DNA of 64,000 nucleotides from Mortierella alpina (lineage: Eukaryota; Mortierellomycota; Mortierellomycetes; Mortierellales; Mortierellaceae), in NCBI GenBank assembly GCA_029449245.1, contig JANATF010000007.1, positions 1,178,001-1,242,000 of the forward strand, written 5' to 3'. The notes below the pieces were generated by a model, which saw only the letters and a program-made list of their open reading frames with translations, was not told the DNA's origin and did no database searches. The position numbers were made by a program, and so were the translations under genes. This document shows, piece by piece, positions 1 through 10,300 of the stretch (positions are counted from its first letter, which is position 1; each line of letters begins with the position of its first letter).

Positions 1-385
1 CTCTTTGCGCAAAAACTGTATCACAGCCATGAACTTGTTGGATGCTGTGATCTTGTAGATATTCTGCTTCAATATCGGCGCGTTGCCAATGGCTCGAAAT
101 CGTACGATTACTATTTCCAGAGGACAAAAGAGTACAGCAAGTGACATGTTTTTGTCAGGAACGGCTGTTTTTTCCCCCTCATTTCAAAGGATAATCTAGT
201 CCAAGTAACTACAACTCCATCGTCTCTCGGTCGTTACCTTTAGATGTGTCCTTTTTCTTGTGATTCGCAATGACAGTGGCAGGTGATGCAGGTGGACCTG
301 TTGGCTCTGCGGCGGTTGTGAGAGTGGTCGCCTCTTGGACCGAGGGTGGTGGGGACTCTGACGAAGGTGTTCCTGAGCTCGACAT
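1..385 (-). CDS. ATG12: Ubiquitin-like autophagy protein Atg12 (partial at window edge)
   Basis: Atg12 is a ubiquitin-like modifier that is conjugated to Atg5; with Atg16 the conjugate acts in Atg8 lipidation during autophagosome growth. Exons on the minus strand are 238-385 and <1-110, with a 127-nt intron (GTAACG..ATAG). The start at 385 opens a Ser/Thr/Pro-rich leader of about 50 residues. The ubiquitin-like fold then begins with VIVRFRAIGNAPILKQ and continues KITASNKFMAVIQFLRKE before running off the window. This matches the first half of the Atg12 ubiquitin-like domain (compare the yeast stretch around KISMSQSFAMVILFLK). The C-terminal half, with the conserved FAPSP-type segment and terminal Gly, lies outside the window, so completeness cannot be judged. 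The gene is divergent from RPT3. Confidence 0.82.
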
Positions 386-1003
386 TGTGCGAAGCGGGGT
401 ATTCAGTGTGGATGGACGGGTGGTGTCAAGAAGGATGCAGGCAAGGCCTGATGGGGAGGGTGCAGGAGTAGTCAGGCAAGGAGGTGTGCGTGCGAATGTG
501 TGTTGAGAAGGAGGTGTGGCCTATTGAGGAGTTTGAGAGCCGCTGCAAGGATGTTCAATGCGGGACGTGTTGGCAACTTCGGACCTGGCTCTAACTTTGG
601 GCTCCTAGTTTAATGTAGTGCTTGTCGACTTTGCTGATTGTGGTGGAGGAATGAGTGTTGAGTTGGTTCACAAATGCGACAGTGTGCATCACTGTCGCAT
701 TGATCAAGCAGGTTGGTTGCACGTGATCCACTGCCGTCGACTTTGGGCGGAGCCGTCGTCTCGCTCGCGTCCATACTATGGACGCGAGCATTCGCGTTAA
801 GGTTGCCGGAATAAATATTCGGTGACGTACTGACGTGCGTGAGGGTGGACCGACTTCAAGTCATACGCGTCAGGCGTGATGCCGAGCATTTCACAGACTT
901 CAAGCTGCTTGCACCTCTCAATCCTAACTCGTTCTCACCAGGTTACAAACACACGATCACACACACACACATACACATAAACTCTTATACATAGCATTCT
1001 CTC
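386..1003. other. Divergent intergenic region ATG12 / RPT3
   Basis: 618 bp shared by two divergent genes. A palindromic CACGTG E-box core lies at 720-725, and a short CA-rich run (about 953-978) lies just upstream of the RPT3 start. Small ORFs here show no family features. No proteasome-associated control element of the yeast type was seen. Confidence 0.5.
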
Positions 1004-2468
1004 ATGGAGGAACTTGGAATCAAGCCTGTCTCTACATTGGACGCTTCCTTGAAGCAAAAGGTGTGCATCTTCGCCGCAATAATCTCAACAGGTTGCACCA
1101 CACATAGTCCTCTGCCAAAGATTAACACCCCAATCAATCCTTTTGCTTTTGCAGGAGACCGGAAGCAGTATTGAGCAGCCTGAACAGGGTCCACTTGCCC
1201 ATTTGGCTTCAAATGACCTCTACACACGGTACAAGAACCTCCAGCGCCATCTCGAGTTCTTGCAGTTGCAGGAGGAATATATCAAGGATGAACAAAAGAA
1301 CCTTAAGCGGGAGTTGATTCGCGCTCAGGAGGAGGTCAAGAGGATTCAATCTGTCCCCTTGGTGATCGGACAGTTCTTAGAGCCCATCGACCAGCACACA
1401 GGCATCGTATCTTCGACAACAGGCGCGCAACATGTCGTCAGGATCCTGAGCACTATCGATCGTGAGTTGCTCAAGCCCTCCTGCTCAGTCGCGCTCCACC
1501 GCCATTCTAATGCCCTGGTCGACGTTTTGCCGCCAAACGCAGACTCTAGCGTCGAGATGCTGGGACAGGACGAGAAGCCCGATGTGACGTATGCAGATGT
1601 CGGAGGACTGGATATGCAAAAGCAAGAGATCAGGGAGGCCGTGGAGTTGCCTCTCACCCATTTCGACCTGTACCGTCAAATCGGTATCGACCCTCCACGC
1701 GGTGTTTTGCTCTACGGCCCTCCTGGAACTGGAAAGACCATGCTAGTCAAGGCCGTCGCTCACCACACCTCAGCATCCTTCTTCCGTATGGTCGGATCAG
1801 AGTTTGTGCAAAAGTACCTGGGAGAGGGACCCAGGATGGTCAGAGATGCGTTCAGGATGGCACGCGAGAACTCTCCCGCTATTATCTTTATCGATGAGGT
1901 CGATGCTATTGCCACGAAGCGTTTTGATGCCCAGACTGGTGCCGATCGGGAGGTGCAGCGTGTGCTGCTGGAGCTCCTGAATCAGATGGATGGGTTCGAT
2001 CAGGGCTCGAATGTCAAAGTCATCATGGCAACTAACCGTGCCGACACTCTGGACCCTGCCATTCTACGTCCAGGCCGTCTGGATCGCAAGATTGAGTTCC
2101 CCACACCTGATCGTCGCCAGAAGCGTCTAATTTTCGCCACTGTTACTTCCAAGATGAACCTTTCGGATGAAGTAGACTTGGAAGACTGTAAGTCATCACA
2201 CTATCGATCTGTCAGTTTACGACTGTATGGTATAGCCAATTCTTCTGTCTCTGAGACTAATCGCTTTTTTATTTTGCTGCAATGCTCAATACTCATAGTC
2301 GTGTCCCGACCTGATAAACTGTCAGGAGCAGAAATTGCGGCTATTTGCCAGGAGGCTGGTATGCACGCTGTCCGCAAGAATCGTTATGTCATCTTGGCAA
2401 AGGATCTGGAGAAGGGTTATAAGAGCAATGTGAAGAAGACCGACACCGATTTTGAGTTCTACAAATAG
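1004..2468 (+). CDS. RPT3: 26S proteasome regulatory AAA-ATPase subunit Rpt3
   Basis: One of six ATPases in the base ring of the 19S particle that unfold ubiquitinated substrates and open the 20S gate. Exons 1004-1060, 1155-2187, 2299-2468 give 419 aa, the usual family size (human 418). An N-terminal coiled coil lies at about residues 45-85, an OB-fold at about 90-145, Walker A GPPGTGKT near 207, Walker [10 protein letters not shown] near 263, and the SRH arginines in [20 protein letters not shown]. The C-terminus is EFYK, the hydrophobic-Tyr-X motif that docks into the 20S alpha ring. The start is the ATG at 1004, and exon 1 encodes 19 residues. The second intron (2188-2298) is 111 nt with no in-frame stop, so the reading frame appears continuous. 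Splicing restores the conserved DLED-FVSRPDK junction, so I treat it as a true intron. Confidence 0.95.
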
Positions 2469-2640
2469 AGAGGAATAGCCGTGTGGAATCAACAATGTAC
2501 TGCAAAAAAGTTGAAGTGTGGCCATTATCATTGTGGACAATACGATGTAAGGCACTAGACGTGGCTCTGAAGCGGTTTATTTCATAGGCTGCGGAGGCAA
2601 ATCTATAGACAAAAAGTACAGCATATTATCTGAAGAGCGA

Positions 2641-3016
2641 TTAGCCTCCGCTGACAGGAGGAATAATGGCAATCTCGTCGCCTGGTTGCACTGTCCATGA
2701 GTCGTCGTTGTCCATATACTCCATATTGACGGCAAACATGGACGTCTTGAGTACATGATCAAGGCTAGGATGACGGTCCAGAAGAAGCCGCGTCAGAGCT
2801 GTACTGTTGATGCCGGCAGTCCATTCTAACTTGTCAGACTCCGTTTTTGAGGCGTCCTTTGCCGAAGCAAAGTAAAGGACTGTGAACTGGCAGCGTGAAG
2901 GAGGCGGGGTATGCAAAAGAAGGGTGAAGTGTTCAGAAACGATCCAAGTGAAACAGCCTGTTGGTGCAGCACGGCAGCTCCATGTGCTAGTACGCTATAC
3001 TTACGTGCTGTGTCAT
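2641..3016 (-). CDS. MOCS2A: Molybdopterin synthase small (sulfur carrier) subunit, MoaD/MOCS2A type
   Basis: A ubiquitin-fold sulfur carrier. Its thiocarboxylated C-terminal glycine donates sulfur to precursor Z in molybdopterin synthesis, paired with the MoaE/MOCS2B large subunit. Exons 3005-3016 (four codons, MTQH) and 2641-2886, intron 118 nt (GTAAGT..CCAG), 85 aa. The body begins FTVLYFASAKDAS and ends GDEIAIIPPVSGG, the MoaD signature with terminal Gly-Gly. The tiny first exon is chosen because the upstream ORF has no ATG and the GTAAGT donor directly follows an ATG in correct phase. Presence implies molybdoenzymes such as nitrate reductase or sulfite oxidase elsewhere in the genome. 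It is divergent from uS13m. Confidence 0.88.
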
Positions 3017-3150
3017 GTAATGAGGTCGAAGCTGAGGATGTGCAGAGGGGAATGAGAGAGGGTGCGAGAGGATGCGAGGGGCGACGTGAAGAAGAGACTG
3101 GGGCCACCGTCCAAGCGCAGTGGGGCCATTTTCCATGCTGGGGGGGGATA

Positions 3151-3158
3151 TGACGTCA
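3151..3158. promoter_or_regulatory. Palindromic CRE-like site TGACGTCA
   Basis: A perfect 8-bp TGACGTCA palindrome in the 213-bp divergent promoter between the MOCS2A-like gene and uS13m. bZIP factors of the CREB/ATF class bind this sequence in other fungi. Its use here is inference. Confidence 0.4.
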
Positions 3159-3229
3159 CCCTTTTTTTTCGGGTGTTATAACTGGCCATTCGGGATCGAT
3201 CTCCCAACCTTACCACCACATCAGTCGCC

Positions 3230-4097
3230 ATGCTGCATCTACTCGGAGTCAACTTGCCCGACCAAAAGTTGGTGGTGAGTGAGCCCTTACAGGACAACGC
3301 CTTCAGTCTTCTTCTCAGGAATCTCAACGTGAACCAACACTCTCACAATGTATTCCGAGGCTTTTGATCTTCAGGAACTATAGCCGTTCGGACACCTTCG
3401 ACAGATCAGTTAGGTGCATCTAAAGCAACGTCGATTCCAACCACAGCACTCAGAAAGCGGAAGGTGCCGGCAATGTATTGTTTCTGGATTAGCAGTAATA
3501 GTGCTTGGTCTAAAGATTAATTGCAGGTTCAGCCCAAATCAACAGGATCTTGGACTTAGCAGCAAGAGGCGAAGGATTGTGACCATAGAAGGACAAAGCG
3601 GGACTGTGACAAGTCTTGAGGACGGTTGCGTTGGCCACCCTGTTGCCGCAGCATAAAACACATCTCAGAACGCCCAAACTAACGCCGCGAAATACATACC
3701 ATACCGTTTACGCTAGCAATACGCCCTTCCTCTGTTCTATGGCATCGGACAAAAGACGGCGCTGAAGGTTCTGGCGTCTCTGTCGATTCACAAGACCTGC
3801 AAGGTTGCAGATCTGTCCGAACCCCAGATCAACCAGCTTTCTTCTCTACTCTCTGACATGACGATCGAGTCTGATCTTCGCAAGCAGATCCGCGCCAACA
3901 TCATGCACCATCGCTCCATTGGTTCATACGTCGGTCGTCGTCACGCCATGGGATTGCCTGTGCGTGGACAAAACACCAAGAACAATGCCAAGACTGCTCG
4001 CCGATTGAACGGACGGTGGCTCAAGGCCGAGAAGAGGGAATATTCGTCGTCAGCAAGGTACATGTCTGCAGCATTTTCTACCTTATGGCACAGTTGA
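3230..4097 (+). CDS. Mitochondrial small-subunit ribosomal protein uS13m
   Basis: Homologue of bacterial S13 and yeast Sws2, in the head of the mitochondrial small ribosomal subunit near the tRNA sites. Exons 3230-3274 (MLHLLGVNLPDQKLV) and 3717-4097, intron 442 nt, 141 aa. Diagnostic segments are YGIGQKTALK (helix-hairpin-helix), LSEPQINQLSSLL, IGSYVGRRHAMGLPVRGQ and TKNNAKTARRLNG, as in yeast Sws2. The intron is long for this window, but phase and the AG at 3715-3716 fit. After the conserved ARRLNG core the frame runs about 27 more residues to a stop at 4097. An alternative donor (GTACAT near 4058) could splice this tail to a different short end, so the C-terminus is less certain than the core. 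Confidence 0.85.
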
Positions 4098-4350
4098 GAT
4101 GCACATCGAAGAGATTGAACTAACATTTGCTGCTTATGTTCCTTAACAAACAGATCAATTTTTCCTTCCGCCGATTCACCCTTTGAAAGTTTTTTCAGCC
4201 GCAAATGGTTTTAAGCACCCACCAATTTTACCTTCATCACTCCATAGACTTTCAATGTACACCAATTCAAAAATTCAACTGTATGCGCAGTCTCTCGCAA
4301 AACGTGAGCCTGCATCTTGATATGTATTGTGGCAATCGTACTATATGCTG

Positions 4351-4986
4351 TCATCCAATGATGGGGCTACCATGCCGGAACTGACAGGCGGTAACGCAAC
4401 GCATATTAAATTGAGTGAGGCTCCTGCAAACGTCTATCAGTAAAGCCCCTATAGTATGACACAATCTTCGCGCTAGATTGAACTTGATATTACAGCCTTT
4501 CAAGCAGCTTGCAATGTGTGCCTCCTCAACATGTGTACCGCAATCGTATCCACAGTCCGCCCCTGCTCGAAGGGCTTCTTGGAAGCAAGCTTTCGGACGG
4601 CGGTCGCCATCCACATACAATTTACTGTTCTCATACAGAGTGTCAATACAATCCCCGAAGCAGGTCTGATTGCCTGAAAAATGACGAAGCAGCATGGACT
4701 TGACACCGCAACCGTTAAGCAGGTGTACAGTGTCCCAGAGAGCCCTGGTCTGGCAGCTGCTCAGGAAATCTGGCACTTGCAACGTAATATTGCATTCCGC
4801 TCTGCTAGCCAGCATATCGGCTTGCATGCCGTCGCGACAGGTAGAAAATAGATCACTTCGTGTCATGTTTAAGGTCCAGTTGGCATGAGGGAGGCGAGCG
4901 AGCGTGGTTGGTACGGTCGATATCAAAGTCAATGGGACCATGACACCGTAGAACACGGATATAAAGGTTGTGAGCGTGAAGCGCAT
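4351..4986 (-). CDS. Secreted cysteine-rich multi-CX3C family protein, tandem copy 1
   Basis: Family not recognised. 211 aa, intronless. It starts at the ATG conserved in all tandem copies (MRFTLTTF); upstream in-frame codons are not conserved. The N-terminus is a hydrophobic signal peptide ending near VPTTLARLP. The mature part has 15 Cys, including CX3C pairs CFGDC, CGYDC, CLKGC and CVTAC, plus several N-glycosylation sequons (NWT, NMT, NIT, NQT). Copies 2-4 have 16 Cys: here the conserved SKLCVDGD is SKLYVDGD (codon 4616-4618, TGT to TAT), leaving an odd number. A TATA-like CCATAAATACC lies about 85 nt upstream. Likely exported; function unknown. A role at the cell surface or in interaction with other organisms is only inference. 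Confidence 0.8.
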   Translation of the reverse strand: MRFTLTTFISVFYGVMVPLTLISTVPTTLARLPHANWTLNMTRSDLFSTCRDGMQADMLASRAECNITLQVPDFLSSCQTRALWDTVHLLNGCGVKSMLLRHFSGNQTCFGDCIDTLYENSKLYVDGDRRPKACFQEALRAGADCGYDCGTHVEEAHIASCLKGCNIKFNLARRLCHTIGALLIDVCRSLTQFNMRCVTACQFRHGSPIIG

Positions 4987-6152
4987 GTTGAACAGGGTTT
5001 CAAAATTGGCGTAGCAAAAGCTGGAATTGGGAGTTGACAGATAGAGGAAAGACGCCTCCATGATCAGGTATTTATGGCATTTCCTCTGCAACAGACGCAA
5101 CACAATGCATGTCTGTTCCTGGATATATATGCTCAGATACATTATCCTAGGAAGGTCTGAGTACCACGCGCTTGACGTCGTGGGATGGTCGTAATTCAGA
5201 TGTAAGACACTTCTCGAAAGCATGCTGCTGTCATTTTACCGAACATGTGTCTTCTTGCTGTAACGGCAATAGATCAAATGCGTCATAGTTATTAGGAAAC
5301 GCCGGTCGTAATTGACGCGTCGGCTCTGGTTATATTTGATCGGTAGCCATCTCACAGACCTTGTCACAGCTTTGCTAGCGCGCGATAACATTGCGCGCGC
5401 GCTGACTAGCGTACATTTTCTATTATTTTTACTAGGGTGAACCTTCAACAACAGAACTACGTTACTCGTCTTGTAAACATAGACGCGATGCAACTCGAGG
5501 TAACACAGCCACTTGTACATCCTTCTTGATAGACCCTGTTGCAAGTCCCCCAAAAGCGTCAAGTTAACAACACATCTGCCACGCCATGCTGTGGTTGATC
5601 GCACAGTCCTCCATAGGTTCCGAAGCCTCAGGCTCTGTATCATCCGCGAAAGGAATTGCACGGCAATCGACTTCGCAGCCCCAGACTACCGTAATGACGT
5701 GTCCAACACATTGTTTAAAAATGCGGACATCATGCATACATAGCTTGCTAGTCTCATGGGATTAACAATTTTTGGTTCAATTCAAAAGGAACCCACTAAT
5801 GTTGGTACTTCGATACCTAAGTATGGTGTTTTGGGTGGCAATGAGATCACGGATCTACGAAGACGCTAAAATATGTACCAGTGAGAGTACTGACACAGTC
5901 TGCAAGGCAGTTTATGTTTTCCAAAGCAGCGTGTACTTGGCGCTACATCCATTTAGCAGGCTCTAGGTGTCCCAGGGAACTCGAGATATTCAATGCACAC
6001 CAATTCAACAATACAACCCCAATGTACGTCGCTATAGCATACCCCTGTAGCCGCTCCGTGTCAACTGATGCACGGTCTGCCGCAAAACGTAAGCATGCAT
6101 CCTGAAATTGTATTGTGACAATCCCACAATATACCGTCATGTAACTATAGGG
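4987..6152. other. Spacer 1 of the tandem array
   Basis: 1.17-kb duplicated spacer with the promoter of copy 1. It holds TATA-like 5067-5078, a TGACGTCG half-CRE near 5174, and the conserved gcgcgctgactagcgtacat block near 5398. A minus-strand ORF (5236-5661) shares residues such as WRGRCVVNLTLLG and YKTSNVVLLLKVH with ORFs in spacers 3 and 4; see findings. Confidence 0.55.
5067..5078 (-). promoter_or_regulatory. TATA-like element of copy 1 (CCATAAATACC)
   Basis: An ATAAATA core about 85 nt upstream of the copy 1 ATG. It is conserved in sequence and spacing in all five tandem copies, which supports it as the core promoter. Confidence 0.5.
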
Positions 6153-6782
6153 TTACAATTGCGTATACTGGTACGTGCAGGTAGCAACGCATTTGTTTTG
6201 AAGTTCTTGAGTGACGCTCTTGCAAACGTCTACCAGCAAAAATCCCACAGAATGACACAATGTTCGCGCTAGATCGTACTTGATATTACAGCCTTTGAAG
6301 CAGCTTGTAATGTCTGCCTCCTCAGCATATGTGCCGCAACCGTATCCACAGTCCGCCCCTGCACGAAGGGCGTCTTGGACGCAAGATTTGAGACGGCGGT
6401 CACCATCCACACACAATTTACTGTTCTCATAAAGAGTGTCAATGCAGTCCCCGAAACAGGCCTGGTTGCCTGAAAAATGACGAAGCAGCTTGTACTTGAC
6501 ACCGCAGCCGTTGAGCAGGTTTACAGTGTCCCAGAAAGTGTGAGTCTGACAGCTGCTCAGGAAATCTGTCACTTTCACCGTGATTTTGCATTCCGCTCTG
6601 TTGGCCTGCATATCGGCCTGCATACCGTCGCGACAGGTAGAGAATAATTCATTTCGTGCTATGTTTAGGGTCCAGTTGGTATGAGGAAGGCGAGCGAGCG
6701 TGGTTGGCACGGTCAAGATCAGAGTCAATGGGACCATAACACTATAGAGAATGGTTATAAAGGTTGTGAATGTGAAGCGCAT
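6153..6782 (-). CDS. Secreted cysteine-rich multi-CX3C family protein, tandem copy 2
   Basis: Paralogue of the neighbouring copies; 209 aa, no intron. A signal peptide starts MRFTFTTFITILY and ends near TTLARLP. There are 16 Cys with CX3C pairs CFGDC, CGYGC, CFKGC and CVATC, and the restored SKLCVDGD. The C-terminus ends TYQYTQL, about seven residues shorter than copies 1, 3 and 4, because the frame meets a stop before the ISNxxxIIG tail. The first in-frame Met is the conserved one, as the upstream Met of copies 3-5 is absent. TATA-like site at 6864-6875. Probably intact and expressed as an exported protein; no known activity. Confidence 0.8.
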   Translation of the reverse strand: MRFTFTTFITILYSVMVPLTLILTVPTTLARLPHTNWTLNIARNELFSTCRDGMQADMQANRAECKITVKVTDFLSSCQTHTFWDTVNLLNGCGVKYKLLRHFSGNQACFGDCIDTLYENSKLCVDGDRRLKSCVQDALRAGADCGYGCGTYAEEADITSCFKGCNIKYDLARTLCHSVGFLLVDVCKSVTQELQNKCVATCTYQYTQL

Positions 6783-7897
6783 ATTGAACAGGGTTTCAAA
6801 ATTGGCGTAGCAGAATCTGAAATTGGGACTTGACAGATAGAGGATAGACGCCTATCATGATCAGCTATTTATGGCGTTTCCTCTTCAACAGCCACAACAC
6901 GGTCAGTTTTTTCTCAGATACGAAATCCTTAGAAGATTTGAGTAGCACGCGATTGAGGTCGTGGGATGGTCGTAATTCATATGTAAGACATTTCTCGAAA
7001 TCACTCTGCCGTCATTTTTACCGAACACGTATCTTCTTGCTGTAACAGCAATAGAACAAGTGTGTCAGAGTTATTAGGATTGCCGGTCGTAATGGACGCC
7101 TCGGCTCTGGTTATATTTGATCGGTAGCCATCTCACAGACCTTGTTACGGCTTTGCTCGCGCGCGCTGACTAGCGTAAATTTTCTATTATTTTTACTAGG
7201 GTGACCCTTCAACAACAGAACTACGTTACTCGTCTTGTAAACATAAACGCGATACAACTAGAGGAAACACAGGTATTTGTGAATCTCTCTTAATCGACCC
7301 TCTTGCACACCCCCCAACAGCGTCAATGAACTGCACATTTGCCATGCCATGCTACGTTTGATCGCACTGTCCCCTTGCAGGTTCCGAGAGTTCTGGCCTC
7401 CGAGACAAGATTTGCACGGAAATCACATTCGCAGCCCCAAACTAACCGTGTCCGACACATTGTGTGAGAAGGCAGACATCATGCGTACAGTACAACGCAT
7501 GGTTTGCTACTCTCATGGTAGTCGCAGTTTTTTATTCAATTCAAATGGAACCCATTAATGTTGGTGGTTCGGTTCCAAGCTATTGTGTTATGGGGTGGCA
7601 AGGGGATCACGGATCTACGAAACAGCTAAACTATGCGCCTATTATAGTGCAGTTCCAAAGGCAGCTCGTGTTCTCCGAAGCAGCGTGCAATTGGCGCTGA
7701 ATCCATCAATCAGGCTCAAGGCGTCCCAGGGAACAAGGGATCTTCACTGTACACCAGTTCAACAATTCAACCTCCAATGTACGTCGAGATTTTCATGCAG
7801 CAAACTTGTGTAGCTGCTCCGCGTGAACTGTATGCGCGATCTCGCAAAACGTGGGCATGCATATTCAAATTTATTATGACAATCCCACTGCATGCTG
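6783..7897. other. Spacer 2 of the tandem array
   Basis: Duplicated spacer with TATA-like 6864-6875 and the gcgcgctgactagcg block near 7162. The minus-strand reading frame seen in spacers 1, 3 and 4 is interrupted by stops here, which argues against that frame being a required gene. Confidence 0.5.
6864..6875 (-). promoter_or_regulatory. TATA-like element of copy 2
   Basis: GCCATAAATAGC on the minus strand, about 84 nt before the ATG. Same position as in the other copies. Confidence 0.45.
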
Positions 7898-8548
7898 TCA
7901 TCCAATGATGGGCCTACTATTGCGAATGATTTGTTGGAACTGGCAGGTGCCCACGCAATCCTCTCTGACTTCTTGAGTGAGGTTCTTACAAACGTCTATC
8001 AGCAAAGCTCCTATAGCATGACACAATCTTCGCGCTAGATTGAACTTGATATTACAGCCATTCAAGCAGCCTGCAAGGTTTGTGTCCTTAACGTGTGTGC
8101 TGCAACCGTATCCACAGTCCGCCCCTGCACGAAGGGCTTTCTGGAAGCAAGATTTCGGAGGGCGGTCACCATCCACACACAATTTACTGTTCTCATAAAG
8201 AGTGTCGATGCAATCCCCGAAGCAGGTCTGGTTGCCTGAAAAATGATGCAGCAACATGTACTTGGCACCGCAGCCGTTAAGCAGGTTTACAGTGTCCCAG
8301 AGAGCCTGCGTCTGACAGCTGCTCAGGAAATCTGTCACTTCCAACGTATTATTGCATTCCGCTCGTTTGGCTAGCATATCTGCCTGCATGCCGTCGCGAC
8401 AAGTAGAGAATAGATCATTTCGTGCCATGTTTAGGGTCCAGTTGGCAAAAGGAAGGCGAGCGAGCGTGGTTGGCACGGTCAAGATCAGAGTCAATGGGAC
8501 CACAACACTATAGAGAATGGTTATAAAGGTTGTGAACGTGAAGCGCAT
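7898..8548 (-). CDS. Secreted cysteine-rich multi-CX3C family protein, tandem copy 3
   Basis: 216 aa, intronless, with a signal peptide (MRFTFTTFITILYSVVVPL to TTLARLP) and 16 Cys in the array pattern (CFGDC, CGYGC, CLNGC, CVGTC). An in-frame ATG six codons upstream (METLFN) exists in copies 3-5 only, so the conserved internal Met is taken as the start. The segment STHVKDTNLAGCL is shared with copy 5 but not with copies 1, 2 or 4, a sign of sequence exchange within the array. The C-terminus ends SRPIIG. TATA-like site at 8630-8641. Confidence 0.8.
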   Translation of the reverse strand: MRFTFTTFITILYSVVVPLTLILTVPTTLARLPFANWTLNMARNDLFSTCRDGMQADMLAKRAECNNTLEVTDFLSSCQTQALWDTVNLLNGCGAKYMLLHHFSGNQTCFGDCIDTLYENSKLCVDGDRPPKSCFQKALRAGADCGYGCSTHVKDTNLAGCLNGCNIKFNLARRLCHAIGALLIDVCKNLTQEVREDCVGTCQFQQIIRNSRPIIG

Positions 8549-9649
8549 GTTGAACAGAGTTTCCAAATTGGCGTTACAGAATTTGAAATTTGGACTTGAC
8601 AGATATAGGACATGCGCCTTTCATGATCAGGTATTTATGGCATTTCCTCTTCAACTGACTCAACACAATGAACGTCTATTACCCGGTCAGTTTTATTTCA
8701 GATGCGATATCCTAGGAGGGTTTGAGTAGCACGCGATTGACGTCGTGCAATGGCTGTAATTCAGATGTAAGATACTTCTCAAAAACACTCTGCCGTCATT
8801 TCTACCGAACATGTATCCTCTTGCTGTAGCGGCAATAGAACAAGTGTCAGAGTTGTTTGGTCGCTCGTAAATTGACGTGTCGACTCCGGTTATATTTGAT
8901 CGTTAGCTATCTCACAGACCTTGCTAAGGCCTTGCTAGCGCGCGCTGACTAGAGCACATCTACTATTATTTCACTAAGATGAACCTTCAACAACAGAACT
9001 ACGTTACTCGTCTTGAAAATATAAACGCGATACAACTCGAGGTAACACAGATACTTGTGAATCTTTCTTGATTGACCCTCTTGCACACACCCCAAAAGCG
9101 TCATATCAACAGCACATTTGCCACGCCATGCTGCGGTTGATCGCACAGTTCCCATGCAGGCTCCAAGAGTTCTGATCATGAATCCGCGACAAGATTTGCA
9201 GGGCATTCGCATTCGCAGCCCCAGACTAACCGTGTCCGACACATTGTTTAAGAAGGCGGACATCATGCATAAATAGTTTGTTACGCTCATGGAAATAACT
9301 GTTTTTTACTCAATTTAAAAGGAACCCATTAATGTTGGTGGTTCAACTCTTAGCTATGGTGTGTTGGGTGGCCAGGAGATCACGGATCTACGAAAACACT
9401 AATCCATGCACCTGTAAGAGTACTGACACAGTCCCCAATGCAACTTGTGTTCTCCGAGGCAGCGTGAATTCGGCACTACATCCTTTAAGCAGGTTCCAGA
9501 TGTCCTAGGGAACTCGGGGTTTTCAATGCACGCCATTTCAACAATACAACCTCCAATGTACGTCGCTATTTTTCATACAGTATACTCGCTCTCCCGCGAA
9601 ACATAGGCATGTATCCTGAGTTTTATTGTGCCAATCCCACAACATGCCG
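8549..9649. other. Spacer 3 of the tandem array
   Basis: Duplicated spacer. TATA-like 8630-8641, half-CRE TGACGTCG near 8741, gcgcgctgactag block near 8939. It carries the 113-codon minus-strand ORF 8949-9290, which shares GTVRSTAAWRGKCAVD and YKTSNVV-like residues with spacer 4. Confidence 0.5.
8630..8641 (-). promoter_or_regulatory. TATA-like element of copy 3
   Basis: GCCATAAATACC on the minus strand, about 84 nt before the ATG. Conserved across the array. Confidence 0.45.
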
Positions 9650-10300
9650 TCATCCAATGATGTGGCCACGATTGCTAATCATATGCTCGAGCCGACAGGT
9701 TGCAAAGCATTTGTTTTGAAGTTCTTGAGTGAGGCCCAGGCAAACGTCTACCAGCAAAACCCCTACAGCATCGCACAATCTTTGCGCTAGATTGTACTTG
9801 GCATTACAGCCTTTCGAGCAGCTTGCAATGTCTTCCTCGTCAACATGTGTGCCGCAACCGTATCCACAGTCTGCCCCTGCACCAAGGGCTACTTTGATGC
9901 AAGATTTGAGAGGGCGGTCACCATCCACACATAATTTGCCGTTCTCATAAAGAGTGTCGATGCAATCCTCTAAGCAGGTCGGGTTGTCTGAATAATCACG
10001 AAGCAGCATGGACTTGACACCGCAGCCGTTAAGCAGGTTAACATTGTCCCATAGAGCTTGGATCTGACAGCTGCTCAGAAAATCTGTCGCTTTAAGCGTA
10101 ATATTGCATCCCGCTCCTTTGGCCAACATATCGGCTTGCACGCCGTCGCGACAGGCATAAAATACATCACTTCGTGTCATTTTTAGGGTCCAGTTGGCAT
10201 AAGGAAGACGAGCGAGTGTGGTTGGCACGGTCAAAATCAGAGTCAATGGGACAATGACACTACAGAAAAAGGCTATGAAGGTTGCGGATGTTAAACGCAT
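9650..10300 (-). CDS. Secreted cysteine-rich multi-CX3C family protein, tandem copy 4
   Basis: 216 aa, intronless. Signal peptide starts MRLTSATFIAFFCSVIVPL. All 16 Cys are kept although this is the most divergent of copies 1-4: CLEDC replaces CFGDC, CSKGC replaces CLKGC, and the exit is CFATC. The segment YACRDGVQADML is shared with copy 5. One extra Cys falls in the signal peptide region (FFCSV). TATA-like site at 10383-10394. The frame is open to the conserved tail ISNRGHIIG. Confidence 0.8.
   Translation of the reverse strand: MRLTSATFIAFFCSVIVPLTLILTVPTTLARLPYANWTLKMTRSDVFYACRDGVQADMLAKGAGCNITLKATDFLSSCQIQALWDNVNLLNGCGVKSMLLRDYSDNPTCLEDCIDTLYENGKLCVDGDRPLKSCIKVALGAGADCGYGCGTHVDEEDIASCSKGCNAKYNLAQRLCDAVGVLLVDVCLGLTQELQNKCFATCRLEHMISNRGHIIG

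Noticed and set aside
270-506. 78-codon plus ORF at the left edge
   Set aside because: Lies antisense to ATG12 exon 1 and its 5' region, and has no feature of its own.
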